64,000 bases of DNA from Megascapheus bottae (GCA_024803745.1 JANJXV010000265.1:310001-374000), one strand, 5' to 3'; counted from the stretch's first letter, positions 47,739 through 60,881 are shown. The notes: generated by a model from the sequence alone, not told the origin. Translations and numbers: made by a program.

Positions 47739-49842
47739 TCATCTGCAAAGAGGGATAGTTTTATTTCCTCTTTCCCTACTTGGATCCCCTTTATGCTTGC
47801 TTCTTGCCTTATTGCACTGCCTAGGAATTCTAGTACTATGTTAAAAAGGAGTGGAGAGTGTGGGCATCCTTGTCTCGTTCCTGATTTTAGAGGGAATGGC
47901 TTTAGATTTTCACCATTAAGTATAATACTAGCAGTGGGTTTCTTATACACAGCCTTTATTACATTGAGAAATGTTCCATGGATTCCTAGTTTCTCCACAT
48001 CTTTTAACATAAAGGGGTTTTGGATCTTGTCAAATGCCTTTTCCGCATCTATTGAGACAATCATGTGATTTTATCCCTGCTCCTGTTGATGTGTTGAATT
48101 ATATTAATTGATTTGTGTATGTTGAACCAGCTTTGCCTCCCTGTGATGAATCCTGTTTGATCATAGTGTGTAATTTTTTTGATGAGTTGTTGTAGACGGC
48201 TGGCCAGTATTTTGTTGAGAAGTTTTGCATCGATGTTCATCAAAGAAATGGGTCTATAGATCTCTTTCTTTGATGAATCTCTGTCTGGTTTGGGGAGGAG
48301 GGATATACTGGCTTCACAGAATGAGTTTGGTAAAGAACCTTCATTTTCAATTTCGTTGAATAGCTTGAGGAATATTGGTGTGAGCTCTGCTTTGAAGACC
48401 TTATAGAATTCAGCTGTGAATCCATCTGGCCCTGGGCTCTTTTTAAGTGGAAGTTGTCTAATTTCCATTTCTATTTCAGAGCTTGAAATAGGTCTGTTGA
48501 GTTGGGTTAGCTCTTCTTGGTTCAGTGTGTGTATGTTAATATTGTCTAGGAATTCATCCATTTCTTCTAGATTCTCAAATTTGTTGGCGTAAAGGTTTGA
48601 GAAGTATTCCCTCATGATATTCTGGATCTTGGTAATTTCTGTCGTGATATTACCATTTTCATCTGCGATTTTGTTTATTTCGATATGCTCTCTTCTTTTT
48701 TTGGTAAGATTTGCTAAGGGCTTGTCAATTTTGTTAATTCTTTCAAAGAACCAACGCCTTCTTTTGTTGATTCTTTCTGTAGTTTTTTTTATTCCAAATC
48801 ATTTAATTCTGCTTTGATTTTAATAATTTGCTTTATCCTAATGGGTTTAGGGTTGGTTTGTTGCTCTTTTTCCAGGAGGTTAAGGTGAGATATTAACTAG
48901 TTGGTTTGCCAATTTTCCAACTTGCTGTTGTAGGCACTCAGCGCTATAAATTTTCCTCTGAGTACTGCCTTTGTTGTGTCCCTAAGGAGTTGATATTTGT
49001 GTGCTCCTTATTGTTAAATTTCATAAACAGTTGGATATCTGTTCTGATCTCTTCGATTACCCATTGTTTTTGATTCAACAATGTGTTGTTCAGTCTCCAT
49101 GAGTTACAGGGTTGTCTTTGGTGGAGATGTGTGTTCAGCTCCAATTTGATGCCTTTATGGTCTGAGAGTGTGCATGGAATAATTTCAGTGTTTCTGAATC
49201 TGTCCAGGTTTGCTTTATGGCCTAAGATGTGGTCTAGTTTGGAAAATGTTCCATGTGCTGCTGAGAAAAACTATATTGTGGTGTTACTGGGTGGAATATT
49301 CTGCAGATGTCTGTTACATCTATTCGGTCTATATACTTGTTCAGTTCTAAGGTTTCTCAGTTGAGTTTTTGCCTTGTTGATCTGTCCATAGGTGAGAGTG
49401 GTGTGTTAAACTCACCAACAATCACTGTATTTCGATCTATGTATGGTTTCAGTGTAAGTAAAGTTTGCTTGATGAAGTTTGGAGCTCCGGGATTGGGTGT
49501 GTAAATATTTAGGATCGTTATGCTTCCTGGAGGAAAGATCCCTTTAGTAGTATGTAGTAACCTTCTTTGTCTTTTCTTACTAATTTTAGTTTGAAGTCTA
49601 TTGTATCTGATATGAGGATGGCAAATCCAGCCTGTTTATGGGGGCAGTTAGCTTGATAGAGTTTATTCCAACCTCTCACTTTCAAAAGATGATTGTTTTT
49701 GGGTAAGATGTGTCTCTTGAAGACAGCAGAACGATGGCTCTTGCTTTTTGATCCAACTAGACAGCCTATGCCGTTTAATTGGAGAGTTAAGTCCATTGAT
49801 ATTGAGAGTTAGGATTGAGAGATATTTATTAGTTCCTACCAT
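47739..49842 (-). pseudogene. L1 ORF2 5' part, pseudogene (block A')
   Basis: The probable start is at 49842. The frames 48061-48615 and 47645-48064 cover RT motifs [30 protein letters not shown] and FADDMI. The T missing from block A at about 3740 is present here, so the domain A segment reads through to TRQGC. A break near 48064 (DKIT) is shared. The last codons of the 47645-48064 frame come from block C sequence past the junction. Confidence 0.85.
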
Positions 49843-49929
49843 TTTTTAAAAGCTTTTAGTAGGGCCTGTGTCTTGACAGTTCTTGTGGTCCTTAGATGGT
49901 ATGCTGTTTAGGTGCCATTTCTTTCCCTA

Positions 49930-51072
49930 TAATGCATTTATTTTGGTTTTCTTTGTATAGAGCATCTTTGAGAATTTTCTGTAGTGTTGGTTTTGTTTCG
50001 ACATGTTGTTGCAGCTTTTCCCTGGAATGGAATGTTTTATTGTTCCCTCAGTTTGAATGAGAGGTTAGCTGGCTACAGTATTCTTGGTTGGTAGTTATTT
50101 GATTTAAGGGCATGACATATATGCTTCCAGTCACTTCGTGCTTGCATGGTCTCTGCTGAGAAATCTGGGGTTATTCTGATTGGTTTGCCTTTATAGGTAC
50201 TGATCCCTTTTCCCTGGCTGCCTTTAGGATCTTTCCTTTCGTTTCTATTGATCCAGTTCGGATCACAATGTGGCGGTGCGATGTTCTTTTCTGGTCAGGT
50301 CTGTTTGGGGTTCTAAAAGCTTCTCGTATGTGGATGGGCCTGCCCTTCTGGATATTTGGGAAATTCTCTGAGATGATTCCCTGAAGTATATTTCCAATAC
50401 CATTGACCTCTATCTCCACGCCCTCCTCAATACCAACGAGCCTTAAATTAGGCTTCCTAATTGTATCTTGGACCTCCTGAAGCGCTCTCTCATATTTCCT
50501 AGATTTGGATTGACTCATTTTCTGTTCTTTATAATACCTAAATTATCTTCAGCCACGGAAATTCTCTCCTCTGCATTGTCTAACCTGCTATCAAAGCAAT
50601 CTACTTTATTTTTCATCTCCCTTGCTTCTAATTGCTCACTTTTGATGCCTTGCGTCTCTTGTTTTTGAACATGTATGGATTTCTTTATCTCCTTGATTTC
50701 CTTTTGAGTGGTTAGTTAGGTAGCTTTATTTTCTTTGGACATTTGCTGGAGTTTCATCACGTTTTTATTTGTGGATTCTATGAATTCATCCATCTTTCTT
50801 TGAAAAACCTTTATTATGGCCTCCTTTATGGCTTCTTGTTTTTCACTTATCACCTTGTTTTTACTTTCCTCTTGTTCAGTTATGGCTTCCTCCATTATCT
50901 CTTTCTTTATATTTTCACATTTTCCATTAATGATGTTTATCAATTGCATTTGTGTAGTACTTGGAAGACTCTGGTCTAGGTTTGCTAGTGACTGTTCCAT
51001 TGTCTATTTACATTGGGTGGGGGATGTTGTTTCTTGATTTGACATTTTTCTTGAGTTTCTTGTTCTGCCCAT
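49930..51072 (-). pseudogene. L1 ORF1 pseudogene (block A')
   Basis: Same layout as 5650-6792. At 50250 it has g where block A (5970) has c, so the TGA becomes a serine codon and the RRM-side frame runs on to 50171, adding 26 residues (ETKGKILKAAREKG). Block C carries the stop, so either the stop is ancestral and reverted here or block A and C exchanged sequence. Confidence 0.8.
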
Positions 51073-51762
51073 TTGAAAATGGGAGCAAGATTAGTACTAA
51101 ATACGATTATAGTTTTTCAGATATAACTAACCTAGACATCTGTAGCTGGCAGACACTAGATGTTCACAAGTTTTGATTGGTATTATCACTCTTTCTTTTT
51201 GTGCACTTACAGACCAGTCTAATTCAACCACTCATATGCGATTTATACCCCAAACAATAAGCCTGTCAATCTATCTCTATTGTCTTTAAGTCCCTCTGAG
51301 CCTAGAGAATAATTAACCACCTACATATACAATATTGTTCAACAGCCATCAAGTTTAGATCCGTGCAGTATAAGGGTTGAAAGACAAGCAGAGGTCCAGA
51401 GATAGTAAAAAAGAATGAGAGAGGTCAGGGGAGGTGCAAGAGGATTAACGTAGGAGTGTAAGAATATTGTAGTAATGAAGAAAAGTTATAGCATAAGGAA
51501 AACTGACCTAAGTTGGTAAGTAGGTAGCATATTTGAGTACAAAGTTTGGAAAGTATTAGAATAAAACTTATGTGTTGCTGCACGACTAGCTCTTAGCCCA
51601 ACCAGTGGCCTCACAGTGGACCATGGGATGGATCTGTTTTTCTTGTCTACGTTGAGGGAAAGGGGTATTTCACAAGATGCAGAAGCGAAGATTTCAGAAG
51701 CAAATGCTGTGAGTGAATTAGCTCATAAAAAGCATTTTTATTTTCTTTTATCTTTCTGCCAG
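51073..51762 (-). other. Probable L1 5' untranslated region and flank (block A')
   Basis: Copy of 6793-7482. Confidence 0.4.
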
Positions 51763-51945
51763 TCTTGGGGCTTGAATTCAGGGCCTGAGCACTGTCCTCG
51801 GGTTTTCTCAAGTCTAGCCCTCTGCCACTTGAGCCACAGTGCCACATCTAGATTTTCTATCTATGTGATACTGAGCAATCAAACCCAGATCTTCATGGAT
51901 GCTAGGCAAGCACTCTACCACTATGCCAAACTCTCAACCCTGACA
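51763..51945 (-). mobile_element. SINE, tRNA/ID-headed type
   Basis: Copy of 7483-7665. Confidence 0.75.
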
Positions 51946-52182
51946 TAGTAATTATAAAGTCATCATCATCATCATCATATCCAAATATCTTTTCTCCTAC
52001 AAAGAATGAACACTTCACTGTGTCTAATGCTTTTTTTTAATTTCACTAATTCTTCTGTGTTTTTCCCTCTTGCATTTTTTACACTTGACAGCAAAGCTAA
52101 TCATCAGGAAAAAATTGATTAGGATACAGAAACCTAATAATATCCTAGTAGATTGACGTCAAAAATATGTGCAAGATGCCCT

Positions 52183-52375
52183 GTGTGTTTGACCTAGTGG
52201 TAGAGTCCTTGGCTTCCAAGCAGTAAGCCTCAGGTTTGATTCCTCATTACCACATACATAGAAAGTGCAAGTGGTGCTGTGGCTCGGTGGGACAGCTAAA
52301 GCCTGAAGAAAGCCCAAGAACAATGTTCACACTCTGAAGTCAAGTCCCAAGACTAGCAAAAACAAAAAAAAATTC
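52183..52375 (+). mobile_element. SINE, tRNA/ID-headed type
   Basis: Copy of 7903-8095. Confidence 0.7.
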
Positions 52376-52983
52376 GACAAGGGACAAAATGCAGGCAGAG
52401 AAGGCACTGTGAAGCAAATGTTTTGTAAAGGATGAGGGCAATATTGACCCTTAAGTTTGGATCTTACCTAAGAAAGGCTCCTTGAGCCTGAGACCAGACT
52501 TGTAGTTGGGCCTAGTGGAAGACATTGGGATTGGACAAATAGGGTGTGCTGTTTACTACATCCACATGTATATTGTGAGATTGGAGGAGATGTTCAGCCT
52601 CCAGTATGTCTCTGGTGAGGTCTTTTGTGAGCAAGGATCTTTGGTGATTGGGCCCTGAAAGGTGACCCTGCCTCCCTCACAATGGAAAAGAATATGGAAC
52701 CCTGGTAACCAAGCCACTGTAACTAACAACCAGCTCAAGCCAGCTCACTTGGCCTGTGGCTCAGGAGGAAGAAAGATGTTGCTGTGCTGTTGCCAAAGGT
52801 CAGGAAACTCGAGTCTCAGGCATGGAAGTTGTGGATGTCTTACTCGAAGATGTACATGCTAGATCATTGCCAAGCCACAAATCCAGTATAACAGAACTTT
52901 CTCTAAGAAGAAGGCCAGGAAAATCCAGGGCAACCAGATGAGGTAAATTTCTGAAAAGAAATGTATTTGACCCCATCATCCTC
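52376..52983. other. Anonymous flank
   Basis: Copy of 8096-8703. Differences seen are at 52384 (a for g) and 52541 (g for a). Confidence 0.4.
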
Positions 52984-55266
52984 CCCACACACTACAACTT
53001 TCTTTTTTTTCATTTTTTATTGTAATTAGTAAAAGGGTTAGATGATATTTGCCAGATAGAAGGTGCATTAATTCACATACATTGATACCCTTTCACATGT
53101 CTTGGTACCCATTTCCCTCCAACCCCACACCCCCCACCCGTCTTGGTTTTCCCCCCTTCCCTATCAAATTTCAAATATCCAAATAGAAATAAATTCAATA
53201 TATAAGATAAAGTGAGCTACTATACCAATATGGGATAACCAAGGGACAGCAAACGAGATGAGAGACAACATAGTACATTAAGGACAACAATCATTCATTA
53301 TATGGCTTTTGTGTCAATATCCTGGAGGTCCATTCAATTAGCTTCACATTATATGGCCTTATATATGGCCTTTTGCTCTATTGACAATCTCTGCTAGTAG
53401 AGCCCAAGGTTTCTACTGATTATGACGAATGAAGGAAACCACTGAGCCTAAGTTCCTTAATATGATTTGTTCTAAGTCTTTCCATTTCCTAACAAATGGG
53501 GCGATGCCATTCTTTCTGACAGCAGCATAGAATTCCATTGTGTACAAATACCACAACTTGTTGATCCACTCATCAACTGAGGGACATCTGGGTTGGTTCC
53601 ATATCTTTGCTATGGTGAATAGTGCTGCAATGAACATTGTTGTGCTAGTGGGTTTAGTATGCCCTTGTTTCTGGATTGTTGGGTAAATGCCAAGTACTGG
53701 AATTGCTGGGTCATAGGGGAGTTCTATTTTTTGCCTTTTGAGGCACTGCCACACTGCTTTCCATAGTGGTTGAAAGAGTTTGCACTCCCACCAACAGTGT
53801 AGTAGTGATCCCTCCTGGCCGCATCCCCTCCAGGATCTGTTGTCATTCGTTTTCCTGATCCTGGCCATTCTAACTGGAGTGAGGTGGAATCTTAGAATTG
53901 TTTTGATTTGCATTTCTTTTATGACCAGAGATGTGGAACATTTCTTCATGTGTCTATAGGCCATTTTTGTTTCTTCTTCAGAGAAGACTCTCTTTAAGTC
54001 TTTGGCCCATTTTTAATGGAATGGGTGTTACTTTGGAGGTTAGTTTTGGAGTGATTCAATTTTTTGAGTTGTTGATATATTTTAGATATGAGGCCTTTGT
54101 CCGTTGTTTGGTTGGTGAAGATCTTCTCCCACTCTGTAGGCTTCCTGATTAGTTTACTAGCTATATCCGTTGCCATACAAAAGCTCTGCAGTTTAATGCA
54201 GTCCCACTTATCCAGCCTTTCTCTGATTTGTTGTGATTCTTGGTCCTTATTAATAAAGTTTCGACCTGGTCCAAGGAGGCCTACTGTATCTCCTATTCCT
54301 TCCTGTAAACTTTTCAGTGTGTCAGCTTTTACCTCCAGGTCTTTGATCCATTTGGAGTTAATTCTAGTGCAAGGTGACAAAAAAGGATCCAACTTTAGTT
54401 TTGTGCAGGTGTTTAACCAGTTCTGCCAGCACAACTTGTTGAAGAGGCTATCTTTCTTCCATTCTATTTTTTTGGCTCCCTGGTCAAAGATTAGGTGGCC
54501 ATAGGTCTGTGGTTTAATATCTGGGTCCGCAGTTCTACTCCATTGGACTTCAGGCCTGTTCTTGTGCCAGTACCAAGCTGTTTTGAGAATTATAGCTCTG
54601 TAATAGAGTCTTAAGTTTGGAATTGAAATTCCTCCAGCGCTGTTCTTTCTGCTAAGAAGTGTTTTTGCTATACGGGGTCTTTTATTATTCCATATGAAAT
54701 TTTGAATTGCCTCTTCTATTTCTTTAAAGAATGACATTGGGATGTTGATTGGTATTACACTGAATTTGTAAATAGCCCTTGGCAAGATTGTCATTTTCAC
54801 AATGTTGATTCTTCCAATCCAGGAGCATGGGAGGTTTTTCCATTTCCTTAGTTCTGCTTTAATTTCCTTTTTTATGGTTTTAAAGTTTTCATCTAAACGG
54901 TCCTTTACATTCTTAGTTAAGCTAATTCCTAGGTACTTTATTTTCTTTGAGGCTACTGTGAAAGGAGTTTCTTTCCTGATTATTGCCTCGTTCCTCTCAG
55001 TGTTGGCGTAAAGGAAGGCAGTTGATTTGTGAGGGTTGATTTTATGGACTGCTACCCTTCCAAAGCTTTGAATCAGCACAAGGAGCTTGGGAGTAGGGTC
55101 TATAGGATTCTTTAAATACAGAATCATGTCATCTGCAAAGAGGGATAGTTTTATTTCCTCTTTCCCTACTTGGATCCCCTTTATGCTTGTTTCTTGCCTT
55201 ATTGCACTGCCTTGGCGTTCTAGTACTATGTTAAAAGGGAGTGGAGAGAATGGGCATCCTGAATGC
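52984..55266 (-). mobile_element. 5'-truncated L1 (block B')
   Basis: Copy of block B (8704-10985), with the same ends and the same 15-bp cacactacaactttc outside the T run. Confidence 0.88.
53413..55266 (-). pseudogene. L1 ORF2 C-terminal half, longest open frame in the window
   Basis: A 377-codon frame (53994-55127) runs uninterrupted from [10 protein letters not shown] at the polymerase active site to IKNGPKT. A second frame (53413-53964) holds the degenerate zinc knuckle (first Cys replaced by Ser) and the C-terminus. It stays open because the base deleted in block B at about 10108 is present here. Endonuclease and RT N-terminus are missing, so no activity is expected. Confidence 0.85.
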
Positions 55267-55332
55267 TAACCCTTAGCACTTTTATGCAAAGCTTAGACCT
55301 GTGGCATTTTAAGCACAATTCAACGTTCTGTT

Positions 55333-55439
55333 TTTTGCTGGTTAATTAGAGGTAAAAGTCTTATGGAATTTATTGCATGGCTGATTTTGACCTGGAATCC
55401 TCAGGTCTCAGCTTATCTTGAGTAGCTATGATTACAGTA
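55333..55439 (-). mobile_element. SINE fragment, 7SL/B1-headed type
   Basis: Copy of 11052-11158. Confidence 0.6.
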
Positions 55440-55780
55440 CTTTTACAACCTGTATGCTCATACACATCGCTTCTGATCCAAACACTCATTGTTCAATTTA
55501 ACTAACAATATATGAGGATAGATTATTGACTGTAATTTACCAGATGGGCTTCTAGTGAGTATATATTTCCACTTCCACTCTGAAGCCAGGGAAATGTTTC
55601 TGGTATATGTTTCAACTATCTCCCAAAGAGGAAATAATGTGTGAGTACGTTTGCTAGTGTTTCAGATAGGAGATGGACTTTGGTGTTTGGAACCTGTTGG
55701 GCAGAATGTATCAGGTGGGCTGTGATAACAGAGATGATGTTTCAGACAGGAATATTTTCATCCCAGACAGACTTAATCCA
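55440..55780. other. Anonymous AT-rich sequence
   Basis: Copy of 11159-11499; nothing recognised. Confidence 0.4.
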
Positions 55781-55844
55781 GATCCTTGGATTTCAGGCCT
55801 TGAGTAGATAGAATTACAAGTGTGAGCTGCCACCACCACCTGGT
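55781..55844 (-). mobile_element. SINE head fragment
   Basis: Copy of 11500-11563. Confidence 0.5.
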
Positions 55845-56548
55845 TCATTTTGGAAACCTTAATTGCTTCTCATTTGTTCCTTTCTTTTTTTGGAAGATTG
55901 ATCTAAGCTGGCTGATTCTGCATCACAATGAAGAGATTGGCCTCAGGAATTGCAAATATTTGTTTCATCAGCACGGAATGAATGAAGTTGATCTAAACCC
56001 AAGAGTATTTTCCTTCTGATAAATAGGGAACTTACTTATATCATTTTCCTTGCCTTTGCCTTCCCAAAGCAAGCAACATGTTTCTTAAAAACTATACTTC
56101 ATGAGAATATTATAATTAGAAGCTATCTTCTGCACACTTCAGAATAGTCCTTGCATTTATAAACTTATATTACAATATTAGGTAGAAGAATGGTGACTGT
56201 TAGTTTCATAACTATTTCATATGTTTTACTCTTTAAGGCTCATTAACTCAAGAAGGGATTAAATACATTTAGATAATAGTAGAACATAGCTGCTGCTGAT
56301 TTGATGTGTGTGCAAATGATACACAGATTTATTAGGATTACTCAAAAGTTTTCTTCAAATTTTCAGTAGTAGACTGCTATGCTAACTGGAAGGTGATAGT
56401 AATGATGCTGAAATTCTATGAATCAGCTATGAAGCAGAATTTCAGGGGAGAGTATTTGCTAGGGACTTAATTTCTAAGACGCATATCAAGAATATTGAAC
56501 TATAACACCAAATGATGGACGACTCAGCGTCACATTTTGTTTGTTTTA
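55845..56548. other. Anonymous AT-rich sequence
   Basis: Copy of 11564-12267; nothing recognised. Confidence 0.4.
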
Positions 56549-56765
56549 TGCAAGTCTTGGGACTTGAACCCAGGGCCTGGGAACTGTCCTTAAATGTTTT
56601 TTATTTTTTTGCTTCAGGCTAGTGTTCTACCACTTGATCCACAGATCCACCTCCAGATTTTTGGTAATGAACTGTAAATCAGAATATCATGCAATTTTTT
56701 TGGGCTGGATTCAAACCTGATTCTCTGTAGATAGGATTCATAGTGTGAGCGCACAGAGCCTGGCT
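56549..56765 (-). mobile_element. SINE, 7SL/B1-headed composite, old
   Basis: Copy of 12268-12484. Confidence 0.6.
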
Positions 56766-56785
56766 AGTATCATTCATCATTCAAG

Positions 56786-57007
56786 TCATGGGACTGCAAT
56801 TCTGCACCTGGGTCTTGTCACTGAGCTTTTCAGCTCAAGACTACTGCCCTATCCCTTGAGCCATAGGGCCACTTCTGGGTTTCTGGTGGTTAATTGGAGA
56901 TAAGAGTCACATGGACTTCAGTGCCCAGGCTGACTTTGAACTGCTATCCTTGGATCCCAGCCTCTTGAGTAGCTACATTTACAAGTGTAAGCCACCACAC
57001 CCGGCTA
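56786..57007 (-). mobile_element. SINE, 7SL/B1-headed composite
   Basis: Copy of 12505-12726. Confidence 0.7.
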
Positions 57008-57433
57008 AATTATTTTTTAAGTTAATTTCTTTTGTTAAGTCAATATATAGTTGGCATACGGTTACATAAGTAATGAACACATTTCTTAAGAAAATTGTTA
57101 TCCCCTCCCTCCTTTTTCTCTGTTTTCCTACCCTCAGCCCCCTCTCTACCCAGATTGTTCAGTTCATTTCCGTTTAGTGTCTTCCAAGTATCACTGTTCA
57201 ATTGGTTCACCCATTTTCCTTTGTTTTTTTTTTTTTTTTACAATTTTATTATACCCTCTCCATTCCCAAAATCACATAAACCTATGTACAAGACACAGGG
57301 TAGCCGAATTCAACACAGTGACTACAGAGAATAAAACTAAAGGGAAAAAGAAGAAAAGAGGTAAAAAGCAAAGAAAATGAAAGAACATCATACAGTACCT
57401 TAGAAGCAACAACACTGAAAAACCAAAACATAA
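57008..57433. other. Pyrimidine- and purine-rich anonymous sequence
   Basis: Copy of 12727-13152. It has a substitution in the pre-T-run segment (57174, t for g). Confidence 0.35.
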
Positions 57434-57593
57434 AACCTTGGGCTGAAAATGAAGCTTGCCTAGCATGTATGAAACCCTGGATTCCATTCCTCAGCACCAC
57501 ATAAACAAAAACTGGAAGTGCCACTGTGACTCAGCTGGTAGATTTCTAACGTTCAGCACAGAGTGTCTCCAAGTGACAAAAATCTGTCACATT
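57434..57593 (+). mobile_element. SINE, tRNA/ID-headed type, old
   Basis: Copy of 13153-13312. Confidence 0.65.
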
Positions 57594-57668
57594 TAAGTCA
57601 GGCTTCAAAACTTTGCTAGGAACCAGTTACATGATTTGGAAGAAAGTCCAATTTTCAAAAAATCACTA

Positions 57669-57903
57669 GCCAGGCGCTGGAGGGTCATAATTGTCATTCT
57701 ACTAGCCAAGGAGAAGGTGATTCAAAGCCTTTGCAAGCAAAAAAACGAAAACAAAAAAACTGTAAGATTCTACTCTCCACTTATCCACCCAAAAACTAAG
57801 TGGAGTTGTGGCTAAAACTGGTACAGCATTAGCCTTGAGGAAAAAGAACTAAGAGACCTTACCCAGGTCCAAAGTTCAAGCTCCCCACCAAGAAAGAAAA
57901 AAA
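57669..57903 (+). mobile_element. SINE, 7SL/B1-headed composite, old
   Basis: Copy of 13388-13622. Confidence 0.6.
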
Positions 57904-58719
57904 AGGAGTCCAGATACCTTAGTTTCAAAAGTATATCTGGATATCTTAGTAGATTTTTCTGATCTTTCCTCATTCATCTCATGGAACCACATAATCTTGA
58001 TCCTGATCTGACTAAGAGCCTGCATTGTGCTTAATAAATTCATTCCACATATTCCAGTAGAATCTGGACAGCTAACAGCCACTTACCAATGCTTTATTCT
58101 ACGTTTAGGCCAGTATGTCTTCATACCATCGACACAGTCAGCTATATCAACTTTCCAGAAGTATCATTGAGTGTAGAACACTCAGAACTAAAATAATTGC
58201 ATAAAGATGTAATAAAACCCCTTGATTCATTAAGAAAATTTCTGTACCACTTAGAGCAAGTACATTAGTGGTATTTACCTCTAGCCTCTTTTTTAAAAAA
58301 ATTTATTAACATTGAATTTTACATCATATTTCAAATGTCATGTTTAACCAACAAGTATTCAAGAAGGGAATCGCTATACAATCACTGGCACATAGATTTT
58401 AGAATATAGTAAAAATTAAGCTGAGTCTTTGTATGTCATAGATACAGATTAATCTATAATAAAACACATGTCTATAGAGTGTATAGTCTATCCTAGATTT
58501 TTATGTCTATGTAGTTATGTTTATATCTCCAAAATTATGTCCAGAACTTTGGGTATCACCTATTCAATCATCGCTCTACTACTGTTTGAAACTAATATCC
58601 ATATATTAAGAATACCATGTACATTTTGTTCCTTGGTCTTGACTTATCTCACTCAACAGGATTCACTCTAATTTCATCCACTACCCCAAAATGCCATTAT
58701 TATTTTTTTCTGTGCAGAT
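57904..58719. other. Anonymous AT-rich sequence
   Basis: Copy of 13623-14439. One A is missing near 58689. Confidence 0.4.
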
Positions 58720-59215
58720 CTTCTTTTTATGTATTTATTTTTATTGTAATTTATAGAAGGGTTACATTATATTCACCAGATAGAAGGTGCATTACTTCTC
58801 AAACTTTGATACCCCATGTAATGATATGGTCCCCATTTCCCTTCCTCTACCCCCACTCATGTTCATTTCCCCCCTTCCCTATCCAATTTCAAATAACCAA
58901 TTAGGCACATATGAAATATATCAGAAAACAAGGTGAAATATTGTAACAATATGATATAACCAAGGGATAGCCAAAGAGATAAGAGATCACATAATTCATT
59001 AAGGACAACAATCACTCATTATATGAGTTTTGTTTCTTTATCTTGGAGGTCCTTACATTTAGTGTCATACTATTTGTCAGGATGTCTCTAGATTTTGTTC
59101 TATTGTAAATCTCTGGTAGCAGAGCCCAAGGTTTCTACTGAATTTGACAAATGAGGGAGACTCTTGGGCCTATGTTCCTTTGAGTTTGGCTTACTTCACT
59201 TAATATGATTTTTTT
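58720..59215 (-). mobile_element. L1 3' end fragment
   Basis: Copy of 14440-14935. Confidence 0.8.
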
Positions 59216-59279
59216 CCTTTTCATCCACTTCCCCGAGAATGCCATTATTTTATCGTGTCGGTTGGCTATGTATCATTCA

Positions 59280-59281
<2 letters not shown>

Positions 59282-59326
<45 letters not shown>
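59282..59326. repeat. (TG)n microsatellite, short allele
   Basis: Ten bases (five TG units) shorter than the tract at 15002-15056, with a nearby substitution in the flank (cattcaattg against cattccattg). Confidence 0.95.
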
Positions 59327-59395
59327 ATCACATTTTTTGTAGTAGGGCATCTGGTTGTTTCCATCATCCAGCCTCATTTTCTACATATATTTTTA

Positions 59396-60128
59396 TAGTC
59401 TCTTTTTTATTTTCAGGGTAATGTATAGAGGGGTTAGGATTACATTTACAGGTAGTGGACTGCATTACTTCTCACACATTTATTCCACTCCACATGTTTT
59501 TGTCCCCAGTTCCCTCTCCCCTCCCCTTCCCAATCATCTTGGTTCCCCCCTTCCCTTTCCTATTTGACATAAACAAATAAACATATATACAATATGCCAG
59601 GGAAAAAATCAGATACAGTAACAATCTGACATTAACCAAAGGGCAAAATAAGAGATGAGAAATAACATAGTAGATTAAGGACAAAAATCACACAAGATTA
59701 AGAGCAACGATGACACAAGATATAGCTCTTGTTACCATATCCTAGAGATCCTTTCATTTAGTCTCATCCTATATGACCTTATATACCTAGGTTTTTGAGT
59801 TATTGTAATCCTCTGCTAGGAGAGTCCTAGATGTGAACTAATTATTAAAACTGAGGGAAACCATTGAGCTTATGTTTCTTTGGGTCTGGCTTGCTTCACT
59901 TAATATGAATTTTTCCAACTCTTTCCATTTCCTTACAAATGGGGCGATGTCTTTCCTTCTGATGGCAGCATAGCATTCCATTGTGTATAAGTACCACATC
60001 TTCTTGATTCAGTCATCTACTGAGTGGCATCTGGGTTGGTTTCATAGCTTTGCTATGGTAAATAGTGCTGCAATGAGCATCATTGTGCTAGTGGCTTTAG
60101 TATGTCCTTTTTTCTGGACAATTGGGAA
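59396..60128 (-). mobile_element. L1 3' end fragment
   Basis: Copy of 15126-15858. Confidence 0.8.
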
Positions 60129-60133
60129 TGGAA

Positions 60134-60270
60134 GCCATCATGCTGGCTCACAACTTAATTTCAGCTACTTAGGAGGCTCAGGGCTTAGGATCACAGGTCA
60201 AAGCCAACCAGGGCCCTACAGTGTGTGAGATCAAACTCTGTGAACATACAATGACTGTAAGAGGAATCTC
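60134..60270 (+). mobile_element. SINE head fragment, 7SL/B1-like
   Basis: Copy of 15864-16000. Confidence 0.6.
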
Positions 60271-60272
60271 AC

Positions 60273-60478
60273 TGCCTGGGAATGTAGCCTAATGGTAGAG
60301 TGCTCACCTAGAATGCGTGAAGACCTAGGTTCTATTCACCGGTACCGCATACTCAAGAAAAAAGCTAGAAGTGGCGCTGTGTCTCAAGAGGCAGAGCACT
60401 CACCTTGGGCAAGCGAGTCCAATGAAAATGTCTAGGCCCTGAGTCCAAGCCGTCGGACTGGCAAAAAGAAAAAAAAAG
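60273..60478 (+). mobile_element. SINE, tRNA/ID-headed type, well preserved
   Basis: Copy of 16003-16208, with two substitutions noted (caagaggcag for caagtggcag; cgtcggac for cgtaggac). Confidence 0.8.
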
Positions 60479-60585
60479 AGCAATCTTAATTAAGGAACAA
60501 GGAATGTACCCTATATTTATACAGACTGAAAAATTCATTAAGAAATTAGAAAATATGTATAAAGTGCATAATTTCTTTTGTGTGT

Positions 60586-60665
60586 TGGCACTGGGTCTTC
60601 AACTGAGTACTTCAGCTCTATCCCTGAACTTTTCTGCTCAAGGCTAGCACTCTACCAATGCAGCC
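60586..60665 (-). mobile_element. SINE second-half fragment
   Basis: Copy of 16316-16395. Confidence 0.5.
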
Positions 60666-60881
60666 CCAAATCAACTATCTTCAATTGAGATATAAGCGAT
60701 GAATATTTCAGGGTGCTTCATGAAAAACATTTTTATAAATTGAAACTTTCAACACAGTCTTATTTTAGTATGAATGTTGAGATGGGAAGAGACAGAAAAA
60801 GTGAAATGTTTCCTGATCACCATAGAGAAGAGACTCAGCAGAACCACTGTGGTCTGCAGGCTTCTTTGTGAGTTTTGTTTG

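Larger units (their letters stand above)
47733..51072 (-). mobile_element. L1 block A', 3'-truncated copy of block A
   Basis: Holds ORF1 and the 5' part of ORF2, ending inside the reverse transcriptase at the duplication junction. Because it is cut at the FADD motif, its 3' half and tail are absent. Confidence 0.9.
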
